A stretch of 20,120 bases of DNA. Origin: Rhodospirillaceae bacterium (lineage in GTDB: Bacteria; Pseudomonadota; Alphaproteobacteria; Puniceispirillales; Puniceispirillaceae). The translations under genes and the position numbers were made by a program. The stretch spans positions 1 to 20,120 of the forward strand of contig PBLM01000030.1 of NCBI GenBank assembly GCA_002721775.1, in the 5' to 3' direction. Shown here one piece after another: positions 7,557 through 15,503 of this stretch (position 1 is the stretch's first letter; each line of letters opens with the position of its first letter). Under the pieces are notes generated by a model. That model did no database searches. It was given only the letters and a program-made list of their open reading frames with translations, and was not told the origin of the DNA.

Positions 7557-8111
7557 ATGATAAAACGTTTATTTACTTTGTTGGCGGCAACCGCATTTCT
7601 AGCGGCTTGTGAGACAGCTTCGACATCAACTGGAGACGTAAAGAGTTCAGCTCAAAGCTCATCCACTAACACAGCAACAACAGCATCTAGCTCAACAAGC
7701 TCTTCTTCTGGTTCTTCTGCTTCCTCTTCTTCTTCAGGTTCAGGGGCGCCCGCTAGTGCAAGCGTTAAAAGCGAATTTGCAAAAGTAGGAACTACCGTTC
7801 TTTTTGACTTTGATTCATCGCAGCTCAGTGACTATGCTCAGCGAGTATTGGATCGTCAAGCTGCATTTATGAAAGCACGCCCGGAAACACGTGTTATTAT
7901 CGGCGGTCATGCTGATGAGCGAGGTACTCGTGAATATAACTTGGCCTTAGGTGAACGTCGTGCGTCATCTGCACGCGACTATCTTGTCACAAAAGGGGTA
8001 AATGCTGCTCGAATTCGGATAATCTCATATGGCAAAGAGCGTCCGGCAACCGTTGGTTCAACAGAGGCGGCATGGCGACTGAATCGACGTGCACAGACCA
8101 GCCTCAATTAG
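7557..8111 (+). CDS. pal: Peptidoglycan-associated outer-membrane lipoprotein Pal
   Basis: Pal anchors the outer membrane to peptidoglycan and is the target of TolB. The 184-residue precursor begins with a lipoprotein signal peptide ending in the lipobox LAAC, with the acylated cysteine at C18. A very Ser/Thr/Ala-rich linker (about 19-70) follows, then an OmpA-type peptidoglycan-binding domain (about 78-184) with VLFDFDSS, GHADERG (117-123) and NLALGERRA. ATG 7557 is preferred over an upstream in-frame TTG (7542) because GGAGG (7544-7548) lies 8 bases before it and the signal peptide begins there. It is the last gene of the tol cluster, followed by terminators. A strong own site suits the high abundance usual for Pal. 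Confidence 0.97.
   Translation: MIKRLFTLLAATAFLAACETASTSTGDVKSSAQSSSTNTATTASSSTSSSSGSSASSSSSGSGAPASASVKSEFAKVGTTVLFDFDSSQLSDYAQRVLDRQAAFMKARPETRVIIGGHADERGTREYNLALGERRASSARDYLVTKGVNAARIRIISYGKERPATVGSTEAAWRLNRRAQTSLN
7701..7735 (+). repeat. TCT/TTC-rich microsatellite in the pal linker
   Basis: This pyrimidine-rich stretch is made of near-perfect TCT/TTC triplets and encodes serine runs broken by glycine and alanine in the Pal linker. Any gain or loss of whole triplets would stay in frame and change only linker length. It is an imperfect repeat and could simply reflect selection for serine. Confidence 0.5.
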
Positions 8112-8120
8112 GGCAAGGAC

Positions 8121-8133
8121 GCTGTAAAACAGC
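8121..8133 (+). other. Small hairpin just after pal
   Basis: GCTGT (8121-8125) pairs with ACAGC (8129-8133) around AAA, followed by AATTTATTTTTA. It is a short 5-bp stem upstream of the main pal terminator. It may help protect the 3' end or be a weak terminator, or it may be chance. Confidence 0.3.
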
Positions 8134-8145
8134 AATTTATTTTTA

Positions 8146-8183
8146 GGGCTTTGTTCAATATGTGGGGACAAAGCCCCTTTTTT
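8146..8183 (+). terminator. Rho-independent terminator of the tol-pal operon
   Basis: GGGCTTTGT (8146-8154) and ACAAAGCCC (8168-8176) form a perfect 9-bp stem around a 13-base loop, followed by C and six T (8178-8183). It lies 34 bp after the pal stop and ends the tolQRAB-pal unit. Its 3' arm also takes part in a second, overlapping hairpin. Confidence 0.85.
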
Positions 8184-8195
8184 AGGGCCTTTTTT
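8173..8195 (+). terminator. Second, overlapping terminator hairpin after pal
   Basis: GCCC (8173-8176) can pair with GGGC (8185-8188) around an eight-base T-rich loop, followed by C and six T (8190-8195). It shares bases 8173-8176 with the first terminator, so the two cannot form together. The stem is only 4 bp, so this is a weaker call that would act as a back-up for polymerase passing the first site. Confidence 0.4.
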
Positions 8196-8268
8196 CAAAG
8201 AATTCTGACGCCTCATTGCTGCCATAAATCTGACCTAGTAAAGTAAACTTATTGGAATATCAAAGCAC

Positions 8269-8274
8269 TATAAT
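8269..8274 (+). promoter_or_regulatory. Perfect -10-like TATAAT before cpoB
   Basis: TATAAT sits 15 bp before the cpoB start, in the 178-bp gap after the pal terminators, where a new promoter is expected. No good -35 lies 16-18 bases upstream. A start site about 7 bases downstream would cut into the AGAGG ribosome site (8279-8283), so it may be chance and the real promoter may lie elsewhere in 8196-8268. Confidence 0.25.
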
Positions 8275-8289
8275 GATCAGAGGTTAGCA

Positions 8290-9420
8290 ATGAGAAAGCT
8301 GTTCATTTCAAGGGTCGCTCTAGTCCTACTGGTAAATTCCCTAATATTTGGGTCTTTTAGCATCCCCTCACTTGCCCAGAATGACGGACGTGCGCAATCT
8401 GGGTCATCTGACTTATCCGCCTTGGTGGCCCGACAACAATTACGTATGGATACGCTTGAGAGTAGTTTAAAAGAGATCCGAGGAACTGTTGAAGTTGAAT
8501 TCCGTGATGTTCGACTACAACTTGAACAATTAGCAGCCAGCGCATTGGCTAAACAGTCTGAAACCTCAGTTGACGTGAAACAATTTCAGTCTGAAATAAC
8601 ACGATTTGGTGATGCGATCGAAATTTTGAACCAGCGGATCAGCCGAACACTTGAAGTAACTTCGGATGTGGAATTTCGCGTCCTGCGTCTGGAAAAGCGG
8701 ATGCAAACGCTGATGTCTCTTTCTGGTAGTGGTTTGACAGAAAAACTAGTCCAGCAGGATGTAACTGCGGCAAAACAGCCGCCAGCAGTCAATATCGGCC
8801 GGGATGCAGATACAGGTGAGACCGTTTGGAAGATTGAAGAAGATAAGCTGAATGCCCAGTTGGTCGCTGGACAAGAGGGTGCGCAAGATTTGGCTGCTAA
8901 GGGCGGAGAAACAAAACAGGAGGAGGTCCCTGTGCAGACAGCATTAGCTGGAAAAAGTGAAGATCTAGAACAATCTGAATTGATAGATAACGCAGAGTCT
9001 GTGATAACAAAACCTGAATATCTTCCCGATACTAGCCCAGAAGAGCAATATCGTTTTGCACTGGCCCGTGCTCTGCAAAATGATCTTCAGACAGCTGAAA
9101 ATGCCTTTGTTGAATTTACCGCGATCCATCCTGAACACGAACGGGCGGTGGATGCATGGTTCTGGCAGGGACGTGTGCAGTTTATTCAAGGGCAATATGA
9201 AAAAGCAGCGACGACTTTTTCAAAATTTAACTCGCTCTATTCTTCTGATCCGCGGATTGCGGACACCACGCTATGGATTGCTGAATCAGTAGCGAAGTTT
9301 GCCAATCCGGAACAGGCTTGTGCTATCTATGAAAATCTCCGCCAGTTTGTTGATCAGCCGCCAGAAAATTTTGTTGCCAGATTAGCAGAACTGTCAGCCA
9401 GTGTCGGTTGCAGCAGCTAA
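8290..9420 (+). CDS. cpoB: Cell division coordinator CpoB (YbgF), TPR protein
   Basis: CpoB is the periplasmic protein encoded after pal that, in E. coli, couples the Tol machine to peptidoglycan synthesis (PBP1B) at the septum. A signal peptide occupies residues 1-29, with probable cleavage SLA|Q. A predicted coiled-coil region (about 40-145) corresponds to the trimerisation part of YbgF, and a Gln/Glu/Lys-rich linker follows. Tetratricopeptide repeats fill the C-terminal part (about 248-370), beginning EEQYRFALARALQ and including AWFWQGRVQFIQGQYEKAA. At 376 residues it is longer than E. coli CpoB (263) because of a longer N-terminal and linker part. AGAGG (8279-8283) precedes ATG 8290. It has its own transcription unit after the pal terminators and overlaps tilS by 20 bases. 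Confidence 0.9.
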   Translation: MRKLFISRVALVLLVNSLIFGSFSIPSLAQNDGRAQSGSSDLSALVARQQLRMDTLESSLKEIRGTVEVEFRDVRLQLEQLAASALAKQSETSVDVKQFQSEITRFGDAIEILNQRISRTLEVTSDVEFRVLRLEKRMQTLMSLSGSGLTEKLVQQDVTAAKQPPAVNIGRDADTGETVWKIEEDKLNAQLVAGQEGAQDLAAKGGETKQEEVPVQTALAGKSEDLEQSELIDNAESVITKPEYLPDTSPEEQYRFALARALQNDLQTAENAFVEFTAIHPEHERAVDAWFWQGRVQFIQGQYEKAATTFSKFNSLYSSDPRIADTTLWIAESVAKFANPEQACAIYENLRQFVDQPPENFVARLAELSASVGCSS

Positions 9421-10753
9421 AAACAGATTGACTAATCATCTTGATGGCTTGCGCCAGTCAGACTTATGGCTGGAGGGGCTTTCCGGTGTGCTTGTAGCTG
9501 TCTCAGGTGGGCCCGACAGTTTAGCCTTGGCCTTTGTGACCGCTGAAATTTGTGTTGAGAAAAAAATTAATATCGAAGCTGTTGTGGTAGATCATGGTTT
9601 GCGCCCTGAGGCAGAAGGCGAAGCAAGCCAAGTCGTTGAAACACTTAAGAACCGAGGTATTCGCAGCTGTTGTTTGCGCGTAACAGCTTCTCCGCCATCG
9701 TCTGGCAAGCAAGCCTGGGCTCGCCAGCAACGCATGCGACTTTTATGTGATTATGCTCGACAGACTGCTTCGGCTGTGCTGTTCGCGCATCATTACAATG
9801 ACCAGGCTGAAACAGTTGCGATACGCCTTGCACGGGGCTCTGCCGTTGTGGGCTTGTCGGCAATTGCTGCTGTCCGAATTTATCAGGGGGTGTTGTTTGC
9901 TCGGCCATTTTTAGGCCTGCAAAAAGTAGAGCTGGTCGCAATTTGTAAAGCCTATGAAGCTGAATACTTGAATGATCCATCAAATACAGATCAGGTATTT
10001 GAGCGGGCTCGGGTTCGTAATTGGTTGCAGCAGCCAGAGCAATTTCTCATACAGCAGCAATTGGTTCAGTTGTCCAGCTTGTCGGCCCGACTTTCTGCTC
10101 GGCTTGGAGATGCCCTTAATGAATGGTGTGCTGAAAATATCGTGTTTACCTTGCGTTTGCGCGCACAGATTAACGCTGTGACTTTTTTAAAACTGAATAG
10201 GGCCAAACAGAATTTAATCTTGCGTCATTGTTTAGCAGTGATTGGATGCCAGCCCTATCCTGTGTCCGAAAAACGATTGGATCGGGTACGGTTAAGGCTT
10301 CCCATTGGGACCAGGTCAACAGTAGGAGATTGTCTTGTGCAGGGCAACGCTAAACGCATTACAATTTTGGCTGAATTTGGTCGTTTGCCTGAACCTAAAC
10401 TGAGTGTGCAGGCGGGGCGGGTCTATCGTTTTGATAAACGATGGCTTATTCGAACCACAAAAGATGGTGTCATCCGGCGGCTGGGGCCTGCGGGGTGGGC
10501 CAAGCGCAGTAACTTACACGGCTTCCAGTACATCTCTGGCTGGACAGCGCGGATGGGAGCAATGATTCCGGTGTTGCATGGTCTTGACGGAAGAATGCAC
10601 AGCCCCCATTTTGTAGAGAGGCACATTGTATATTCAGGCACCGCGTCCTATTCTGCTCACCAAAACCCTACCGAAACTGGGGCATTGTGTGCAACTAGCT
10701 TGCCTGTAGACGGGCCATGTGCAGTGATTGATAAAGATATAGAAAACATATAG
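9401..10753 (+). CDS. tilS: tRNA(Ile)-lysidine synthase TilS
   Basis: TilS uses ATP to join lysine to C34 of the CAU-anticodon tRNA-Ile, switching its identity from Met to Ile; the gene is essential in most bacteria. The PP-loop ATP motif SGGPDS is at 35-40, followed by the family motifs [11 protein letters not shown] and [21 protein letters not shown]. The C-terminal part is diverged, as is common for this family. Length is 450 residues (432 in E. coli). GTG 9401 lies 20 bases inside the end of cpoB; an alternative TTG at 9428 would shorten it by nine residues. Overlap with cpoB and a 11-bp gap to ftsH indicate one transcript. Confidence 0.95.
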   Translation: MSVAAAKNRLTNHLDGLRQSDLWLEGLSGVLVAVSGGPDSLALAFVTAEICVEKKINIEAVVVDHGLRPEAEGEASQVVETLKNRGIRSCCLRVTASPPSSGKQAWARQQRMRLLCDYARQTASAVLFAHHYNDQAETVAIRLARGSAVVGLSAIAAVRIYQGVLFARPFLGLQKVELVAICKAYEAEYLNDPSNTDQVFERARVRNWLQQPEQFLIQQQLVQLSSLSARLSARLGDALNEWCAENIVFTLRLRAQINAVTFLKLNRAKQNLILRHCLAVIGCQPYPVSEKRLDRVRLRLPIGTRSTVGDCLVQGNAKRITILAEFGRLPEPKLSVQAGRVYRFDKRWLIRTTKDGVIRRLGPAGWAKRSNLHGFQYISGWTARMGAMIPVLHGLDGRMHSPHFVERHIVYSGTASYSAHQNPTETGALCATSLPVDGPCAVIDKDIENI

Positions 10754-10764
10754 AGGCAAAACGC

Positions 10765-12702
10765 GTGAATAATCTTGGACGTAACATAGCAATATGGTTA
10801 ATTATTGGTGCCGCACTCATGGCGCTGTTTAATATGTTTCAGACTTCTGAGACGACACAGAGCTCATCAAAGATTGCATATACAGACTTCATCGCACAGG
10901 CAAAAAGCGGCGGAATAACAGATGTGCTTATTGAAGGGAATAACCTAAAGGGACGGACGCGTGAGAATACAACCGTTGTCAGTTACAAGCCGGATGGGGC
11001 TGATGTGGTTGCTACTCTGGAGGGCTCAGATGTGCGGATTGATGCCCGGCCTGATGAGAGTAGCATGCCGGGATTCTTGTCCGTGCTGATTTCTTGGTTC
11101 CCTATGCTACTGTTCATCGGGGTGTGGATTTTTTTCATGCGTCAGATGCAAGGAGGCGGGCGCGGCGGTGCGATGGGCTTTGGCAAAAGCCGTGCAAAGA
11201 TGCTGACTGAACATCAGGGTCGTGTGACCTTTGAAGATGTGGCTGGTATTGATGAAGCAAAAACAGAACTGGAAGAAGTTGTCGAGTTTTTGAAAGACCC
11301 GGGTAAATTCCAGCGTTTAGGAGGAAAAATTCCGAAAGGCGTTCTGCTTGTTGGTCCGCCGGGCACGGGTAAAACGCTTCTGGCTCGTGCTATTGCGGGT
11401 GAGGCCAATGTCCCTTTCTTTACCATTTCTGGATCTGATTTTGTGGAAATGTTTGTGGGCGTGGGTGCTAGTCGTGTGCGCGATATGTTTGAACAAGGTA
11501 AGAAAAATGCCCCTTGTATCATTTTTATTGATGAGATTGATGCGGTTGGCCGTCACCGTGGGGCAGGCCTTGGCGGCGGGAATGACGAGCGAGAACAGAC
11601 CCTGAACCAGATGCTAGTTGAAATGGACGGCTTCGAGGCTAATGAAGGCGTGATACTGATAGCCGCTACAAATCGCCCGGATGTGCTTGACCCTGCCTTG
11701 CTTAGGCCCGGCCGGTTCGACCGCCAAGTTGTCGTGCCGAATCCTGATGTGACGGGTCGCGAAAAAATTTTAAAAGTGCATATGCGTAAAACCCCATTAG
11801 CAAATGATGTTGAAGCTCGTATAATTGCGCGCGGTACTCCAGGTTTTTCGGGGGCCGATCTCGCCAATCTAGTGAATGAGGCGGCGTTGCTGGCAGCTCG
11901 TAAAGGACGACGTACTGTATCCATGGCCGAGTTTGAAGAAGCCAAGGATAAAGTTATGATGGGCTCTGAGCGCCGGTCAATGGTGATGACCGATGACGAG
12001 AAAAAGCTGACCGCCTATCATGAAGCTGGCCATGCAGTCGTTGCGATGCATTCACCAGCTTCTGATCCAATCCACAAGGCCACGATTATTCCTCGTGGTC
12101 GGGCGTTAGGTATGGTGATGCGTTTGCCTGAAGGCGATCGGATATCCATGGCGGTGGACAAATTGCTTGCCGATCTGAGGGTGGCCTGTGGTGGTCGGAT
12201 TGCCGAAGAGCTTATTTTTGGCGCGGAAAAAGTAACTACAGGAGCGTCATCCGATATACGCATGGCAACAGATGTCGCTCGTCGTATGGTGACTGAATGG
12301 GGCATGTCTGACAAGTTGGGCTTCCTTGCCTATAGTGGTGATGAGCAGGAAGTCTTCCTTGGTCGTTCAGTGACCCAACAGAAAAATGTATCTGAAAAAA
12401 CAGCTGATGTGATCGACTCAGAAGTGCGCCGGATAGTTGATACAGCTTACAAGGACGCCACTAAAATCCTAAAAGACAAAAGTGATGAGCTGGAACTTCT
12501 GGCGCAGGGGCTGCTAGAATATGAAACCTTAAATGGGGATGAAATCCGCATCATTGTTGAAGGAGGCACACTGTCCCGAAAGGATGAGACAGATGACGAC
12601 ACGCCGGCCCCGCGGGCAAAGAAGACGCGGTCTGGTCTGCCGACAGGCGGGCGGTCGCGTACGCGTCCTGACCCTGATACACCAGGATCTGAGCCTGTCT
12701 GA
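10765..12702 (+). CDS. ftsH: ATP-dependent membrane zinc metalloprotease FtsH
   Basis: FtsH is the hexameric inner-membrane AAA protease that removes misassembled membrane proteins and short-lived regulators. Two membrane helices (about 5-24 and 104-125) flank a periplasmic domain. The AAA module has Walker A GPPGTGKT (197-204), Walker B IIFIDEID (252-259) and the second region of homology with [19 protein letters not shown] (302-320). The protease site has HEAGH (419-423), with D497 in TTGASSDI as the likely third zinc ligand. Length is 645 residues, typical. A basic, proline-rich disordered tail follows about residue 610. The GTG 10765 start has AGAGG (10752-10756), overlapping the tilS stop. 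A terminator follows about 40 bp after the stop. Confidence 0.98.
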   Translation: MNNLGRNIAIWLIIGAALMALFNMFQTSETTQSSSKIAYTDFIAQAKSGGITDVLIEGNNLKGRTRENTTVVSYKPDGADVVATLEGSDVRIDARPDESSMPGFLSVLISWFPMLLFIGVWIFFMRQMQGGGRGGAMGFGKSRAKMLTEHQGRVTFEDVAGIDEAKTELEEVVEFLKDPGKFQRLGGKIPKGVLLVGPPGTGKTLLARAIAGEANVPFFTISGSDFVEMFVGVGASRVRDMFEQGKKNAPCIIFIDEIDAVGRHRGAGLGGGNDEREQTLNQMLVEMDGFEANEGVILIAATNRPDVLDPALLRPGRFDRQVVVPNPDVTGREKILKVHMRKTPLANDVEARIIARGTPGFSGADLANLVNEAALLAARKGRRTVSMAEFEEAKDKVMMGSERRSMVMTDDEKKLTAYHEAGHAVVAMHSPASDPIHKATIIPRGRALGMVMRLPEGDRISMAVDKLLADLRVACGGRIAEELIFGAEKVTTGASSDIRMATDVARRMVTEWGMSDKLGFLAYSGDEQEVFLGRSVTQQKNVSEKTADVIDSEVRRIVDTAYKDATKILKDKSDELELLAQGLLEYETLNGDEIRIIVEGGTLSRKDETDDDTPAPRAKKTRSGLPTGGRSRTRPDPDTPGSEPV

Positions 12703-12711
12703 CAAACATAG

Positions 12712-13881
12712 ATGCAGTTGCATACATCACGCAATAAACGGGCGGGGCTAATTTTTATCAGCCCCGCTTCTTTCGCCAGCACCTGGTCTGCCGGACAGGG
12801 CTTGTGGCTTCGACCTGTGGGAATTGCCCCCCTTGGCGAATTGCATCCTGTTATGGACACAGATGCTGTGCTGCCGCTGGCAGGTGGGCCGTATGGATTT
12901 ACCCATCTTGACCTTGTCACTGGTGAGGCGACAGCTGGCTATCAGGCTACACGTGTCAGTATCGCAGAGGCCCGACGAATAACAAATGATGAAACCGCAG
13001 CTCAGCTGGCCACGATCACCTGCCCGCGTCCGGCCTTTGCCGGTCTACCAATGGACAGGGTTCAGGTGATGGGTATTCTGAACGTAACGCCAGACAGTTT
13101 TTCAGATGGCGGCCGGTTTTGCGATGTAGAGGCTGCGATTGCCCATGGCTGTGGCATGGCTGCCGACGGGGCAGCCCTGTTGGATGTGGGCGGGGAAAGC
13201 ACACGCCCCGGGGCGGAGCCTGTTTCAACAGAGGATGAGCTGGCCCGCATTATACCAGTGATCAGCGGACTGGCCAAAAAGGGGCATCTGGTCTCTGCTG
13301 ATACCCGCCATAGCGCGGTGATGGGTCCGGCTCTAGCCGCAGGGGCGCGTATCATAAATGATGTGTCCGGCTTTACTGATGTTGGCGCAGCAGAGGTAAT
13401 GGGACACGCTTACCTCTCAGCCTCAACCAACAATTGTGCGATTGCCATGCACATGCAAGGTACCCCCCAGACGATGCAGGATGACCCTGAATATGGTTTT
13501 GTCCCGATAGAGGTGTTTGACGTGCTGGCGTGCCATATTGACCGGCTGGTGGCTGCTGGATTGCCCCAATCTAATATCGCTGTTGACCCGGGCTTTGGCT
13601 TTGGCAAGGGACCTGCCCATAATGCAGAAGTGATCAGCTGGACAAGCCTGTTTCACGGACTAGGCGTGCCGGTATTGCTCGGCGTATCGCGCAAGTCCTC
13701 CATCCCAAAACTAGCCGCATCAGGCGGGTATAAAGGGGGCTATGGCGAGCTATCTGATGATCGCCTTGGCGGTAGCCTAGCCCTTACCCTTGCTGCCACT
13801 GCACAGGGCGCACAAATCATCCGCACTCACGATGTAGCAGAGACAGTTCAGGCGGTGGCGGTGCAAAAGGGGTTGGAGTAG
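12712..13881 (+). CDS. folP: Dihydropteroate synthase FolP (start uncertain)
   Basis: FolP joins p-aminobenzoate to 6-hydroxymethyl-dihydropterin diphosphate in folate synthesis. Core motifs in order (numbered from 12712): GILNVTPDSFSDGG (121-134), DVGGESTRPGAEP (158-170), SADTRHS, IINDVSGF, AMHMQGTP, DPGFGFGKG and GVSRKSS, covering the pterin- and sulfonamide-binding loops. The longest frame gives 389 residues, over 100 more than E. coli FolP (282). From memory, alphaproteobacterial homologues have a shorter N-terminal part resembling LRPVG...LPLAGGP, which matches residues 33-60 here. Residues 1-30 are encoded across the ftsH terminator, and ATG 12712 has no ribosome site. TTG 12802, GTG 12817 and ATG 12853 are alternatives, none with a clear ribosome site. 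The coding assignment is firm; the start is not. Confidence 0.93.
   Translation: MQLHTSRNKRAGLIFISPASFASTWSAGQGLWLRPVGIAPLGELHPVMDTDAVLPLAGGPYGFTHLDLVTGEATAGYQATRVSIAEARRITNDETAAQLATITCPRPAFAGLPMDRVQVMGILNVTPDSFSDGGRFCDVEAAIAHGCGMAADGAALLDVGGESTRPGAEPVSTEDELARIIPVISGLAKKGHLVSADTRHSAVMGPALAAGARIINDVSGFTDVGAAEVMGHAYLSASTNNCAIAMHMQGTPQTMQDDPEYGFVPIEVFDVLACHIDRLVAAGLPQSNIAVDPGFGFGKGPAHNAEVISWTSLFHGLGVPVLLGVSRKSSIPKLAASGGYKGGYGELSDDRLGGSLALTLAATAQGAQIIRTHDVAETVQAVAVQKGLE
12742..12773 (+). terminator. GC-rich terminator after ftsH
   Basis: GCGGGGCT (12742-12749) and AGCCCCGC (12760-12767) form a perfect 8-bp stem around an AT-rich 10-base loop, followed by TTCTTTC. The T-tract is interrupted, so efficiency is uncertain. 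It lies 40 bp after the ftsH stop, and it also lies inside the longest folP frame, which argues that folP starts further down or that some read-through is intended. Confidence 0.7.
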
Positions 13882-13942
13882 AGAAAGTTCTTTTCCCGCT
13901 GATTAAAAAGAAGACCATCTCCCTAATCCCAATTTCTGGACA

Positions 13943-13955
13943 GACAGGCCCTGTC
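13943..13955 (+). promoter_or_regulatory. 13-bp palindrome in the folP-glmM gap
   Basis: GACAGG-C-CCTGTC is a perfect palindrome with a single central base, 62 bp before the glmM start, in a 135-bp gap that has no clear sigma70 promoter. It could be a protein-binding site, or an RNA hairpin using the flanking GGACAG/CTGTCC pairing. No known operator was recognised. Confidence 0.3.
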
Positions 13956-14016
13956 CGGCCTATAGTCAGCTCCAGTGTGAACAGCAAACAGGCTTGGCAG
14001 AAGGACAGCTAAACCT

Positions 14017-15372
14017 ATGGCAGGGATTTTTGGCACCGACGGGGTGCGCGCACGTATAAATACCGGAGCGATGCGGGCTGAAAATGTGGTCAGGCTGGCG
14101 CTAGCAGCAGGCCGCTGGTTCGCAGATAAAACTGCTGATGATGGACGGATGACCAGCCCGGTGGTGGTCATTGGCAAGGATACCCGCCTGTCTGGTTATA
14201 TGTTGGAATCAGCCCTAGTGGCAGGCTTTACCTCTATCGGGATTAACTGCCGCCTGCTTGGCCCTGTACCGACCGCGGCGGTGTCTTACCTTACCCATTC
14301 CCTGCGGGCGGATTTCGGGGTGATGATTTCTGCCTCACACAATCCGCATTACGATAACGGCATAAAGCTATTCGGGCCTGATGGTTATAAGCTGGATGAT
14401 GCAATCGAAGAAGCAATTTCAGACCTGATGCGCGGGTCTATCGCTCTGGCACCGCCAAACGGGCTGGGTCGGGCTCGCCGAATTGTGAATTCCGCGCAGC
14501 GTTATATGGAATTTGCCAAAGCTACGTTTGATACCACCCAGTCTCTGGCCGGGATGCGGATTGTAGTGGATTGCGCGCATGGGGCCGCCTATCGCACCGC
14601 TCCTGAAACGCTGGTTGAATTAGGGGCAGAGATTGTGCCGTTGGGTGTTGCCCCTGATGGGTTGAACATTAATCTGAATTGTGGGGCAACAGCGCCGGCA
14701 GCGATGGCAAAGGCTGTTGTGGAATCCAGAGCGGCATTGGGAATATGCCTTGACGGGGATGCCGACAGGCTGATCCTAGCAGATGAACAGGGGCAGATCC
14801 GTAATGGCGACCAGATTATGGCAGCCCTAGCGCTAGACGCAGCAGAACAGGTTACACTTGACGGACCTGTTATCGGTACAGTTATGAGCAATTTAGGCTT
14901 AGAGACGCTGCTGGCTGAGCATAATATTGGCTTTGAACGGGCCGCAGTGGGGGACCGTTATATCCATGAACGTATGGTCAAAACGGGCAGCACGCTGGGG
15001 GGGGAGCCGTCCGGCCACATTTTGCAGCCTCAGCTGACCCGCACTGGTGACGGGCTCATCGCGGCCCTGCAGGTCTTGTCGTTGATGTGTCGCACTGAAA
15101 AGCCTGCCTCTGCGCTCTTATCCTGCTTCACCCCGGCCCCCCAGAAACTGGTCAATCTGACAAATATGGATAAGGCTGTTCTTAATGATAAGCGCGTAAC
15201 AGAACAGGTCGCTGCTGTTGCAACAGAGCTGGCCGACGCGGGCCGTGTATTGCTGCGCCCATCAGGTACAGAACCGCTGATCCGTGTGATGGTGGAAGCG
15301 GTGGATGAAGCCCTCCTAGATGCCGCTATGGACAAGCTGGTCACTGCGCTAAAGGCTGCTTCTCGGGAGTAA
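14017..15372 (+). CDS. glmM: Phosphoglucosamine mutase GlmM
   Basis: GlmM converts glucosamine-6-phosphate to glucosamine-1-phosphate, feeding UDP-GlcNAc for peptidoglycan and LPS. The 451-residue product (445 in E. coli) starts with FGTDGVR at residues 5-11. The phosphoserine loop ISASHNP contains S107 as the active residue. The magnesium loop DGDADR is at 246-251. The sugar-binding GGEPSGHI and the C-terminal phosphate-binding RPSGTEPLIRV complete the four domains. ATG 14017 is preceded by AAGGA (14001-14005) at a long 11-base spacing. The ftsH-folP-glmM order is shared with E. coli. A 135-bp gap separates it from folP, so it may have its own promoter, though none stands out. Confidence 0.97.
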   Translation: MAGIFGTDGVRARINTGAMRAENVVRLALAAGRWFADKTADDGRMTSPVVVIGKDTRLSGYMLESALVAGFTSIGINCRLLGPVPTAAVSYLTHSLRADFGVMISASHNPHYDNGIKLFGPDGYKLDDAIEEAISDLMRGSIALAPPNGLGRARRIVNSAQRYMEFAKATFDTTQSLAGMRIVVDCAHGAAYRTAPETLVELGAEIVPLGVAPDGLNINLNCGATAPAAMAKAVVESRAALGICLDGDADRLILADEQGQIRNGDQIMAALALDAAEQVTLDGPVIGTVMSNLGLETLLAEHNIGFERAAVGDRYIHERMVKTGSTLGGEPSGHILQPQLTRTGDGLIAALQVLSLMCRTEKPASALLSCFTPAPQKLVNLTNMDKAVLNDKRVTEQVAAVATELADAGRVLLRPSGTEPLIRVMVEAVDEALLDAAMDKLVTALKAASRE

Positions 15373-15421
15373 AGTCAGCCTGCGTTCCCGGTCGTTTTCC
15401 GCATTTTCCTATGTCATCTTC

Positions 15422-15449
15422 TTGACATTTTGTATCCGCTCATTATTTT
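15422..15449 (+). promoter_or_regulatory. Probable sigma70 promoter of serC-serA
   Basis: A perfect -35 TTGACA (15422-15427) is followed after 16 bases by TATTTT (15444-15449), four of six matches to the -10 consensus. The expected start site is near 15456, giving a leader of about 48 bases before serC. It lies in the 131-bp gap after glmM, where I saw no terminator for the upstream unit. Confidence 0.5.
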
Positions 15450-15455
15450 CAAGTT

Positions 15456-15503
15456 CGGGCTGCTGTCCCCCAACGGATAGTCACATTTTGGTAGAGGTTC
15501 TCT
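15456..15503 (+). promoter_or_regulatory. Candidate serC leader RNA
   Basis: The short leader can form GGG (15457-15459) with CCC (15467-15469) around a seven-base loop, and CCAA (15470-15473) with TTGG (15488-15491). The second 3' arm ends one base before the AGAGG ribosome site (15493-15497). A conserved serC leader RNA motif has been described upstream of serC in Alphaproteobacteria, and position and length fit. I cannot confirm that this sequence matches its consensus. Confidence 0.3.

Noticed and set aside
12447..12920. A 157-codon - strand frame over the ftsH end and folP start
   Set aside because: It crosses the ftsH terminator and two real genes, and its product is Ser/Arg-rich without family features, as expected for a shadow.
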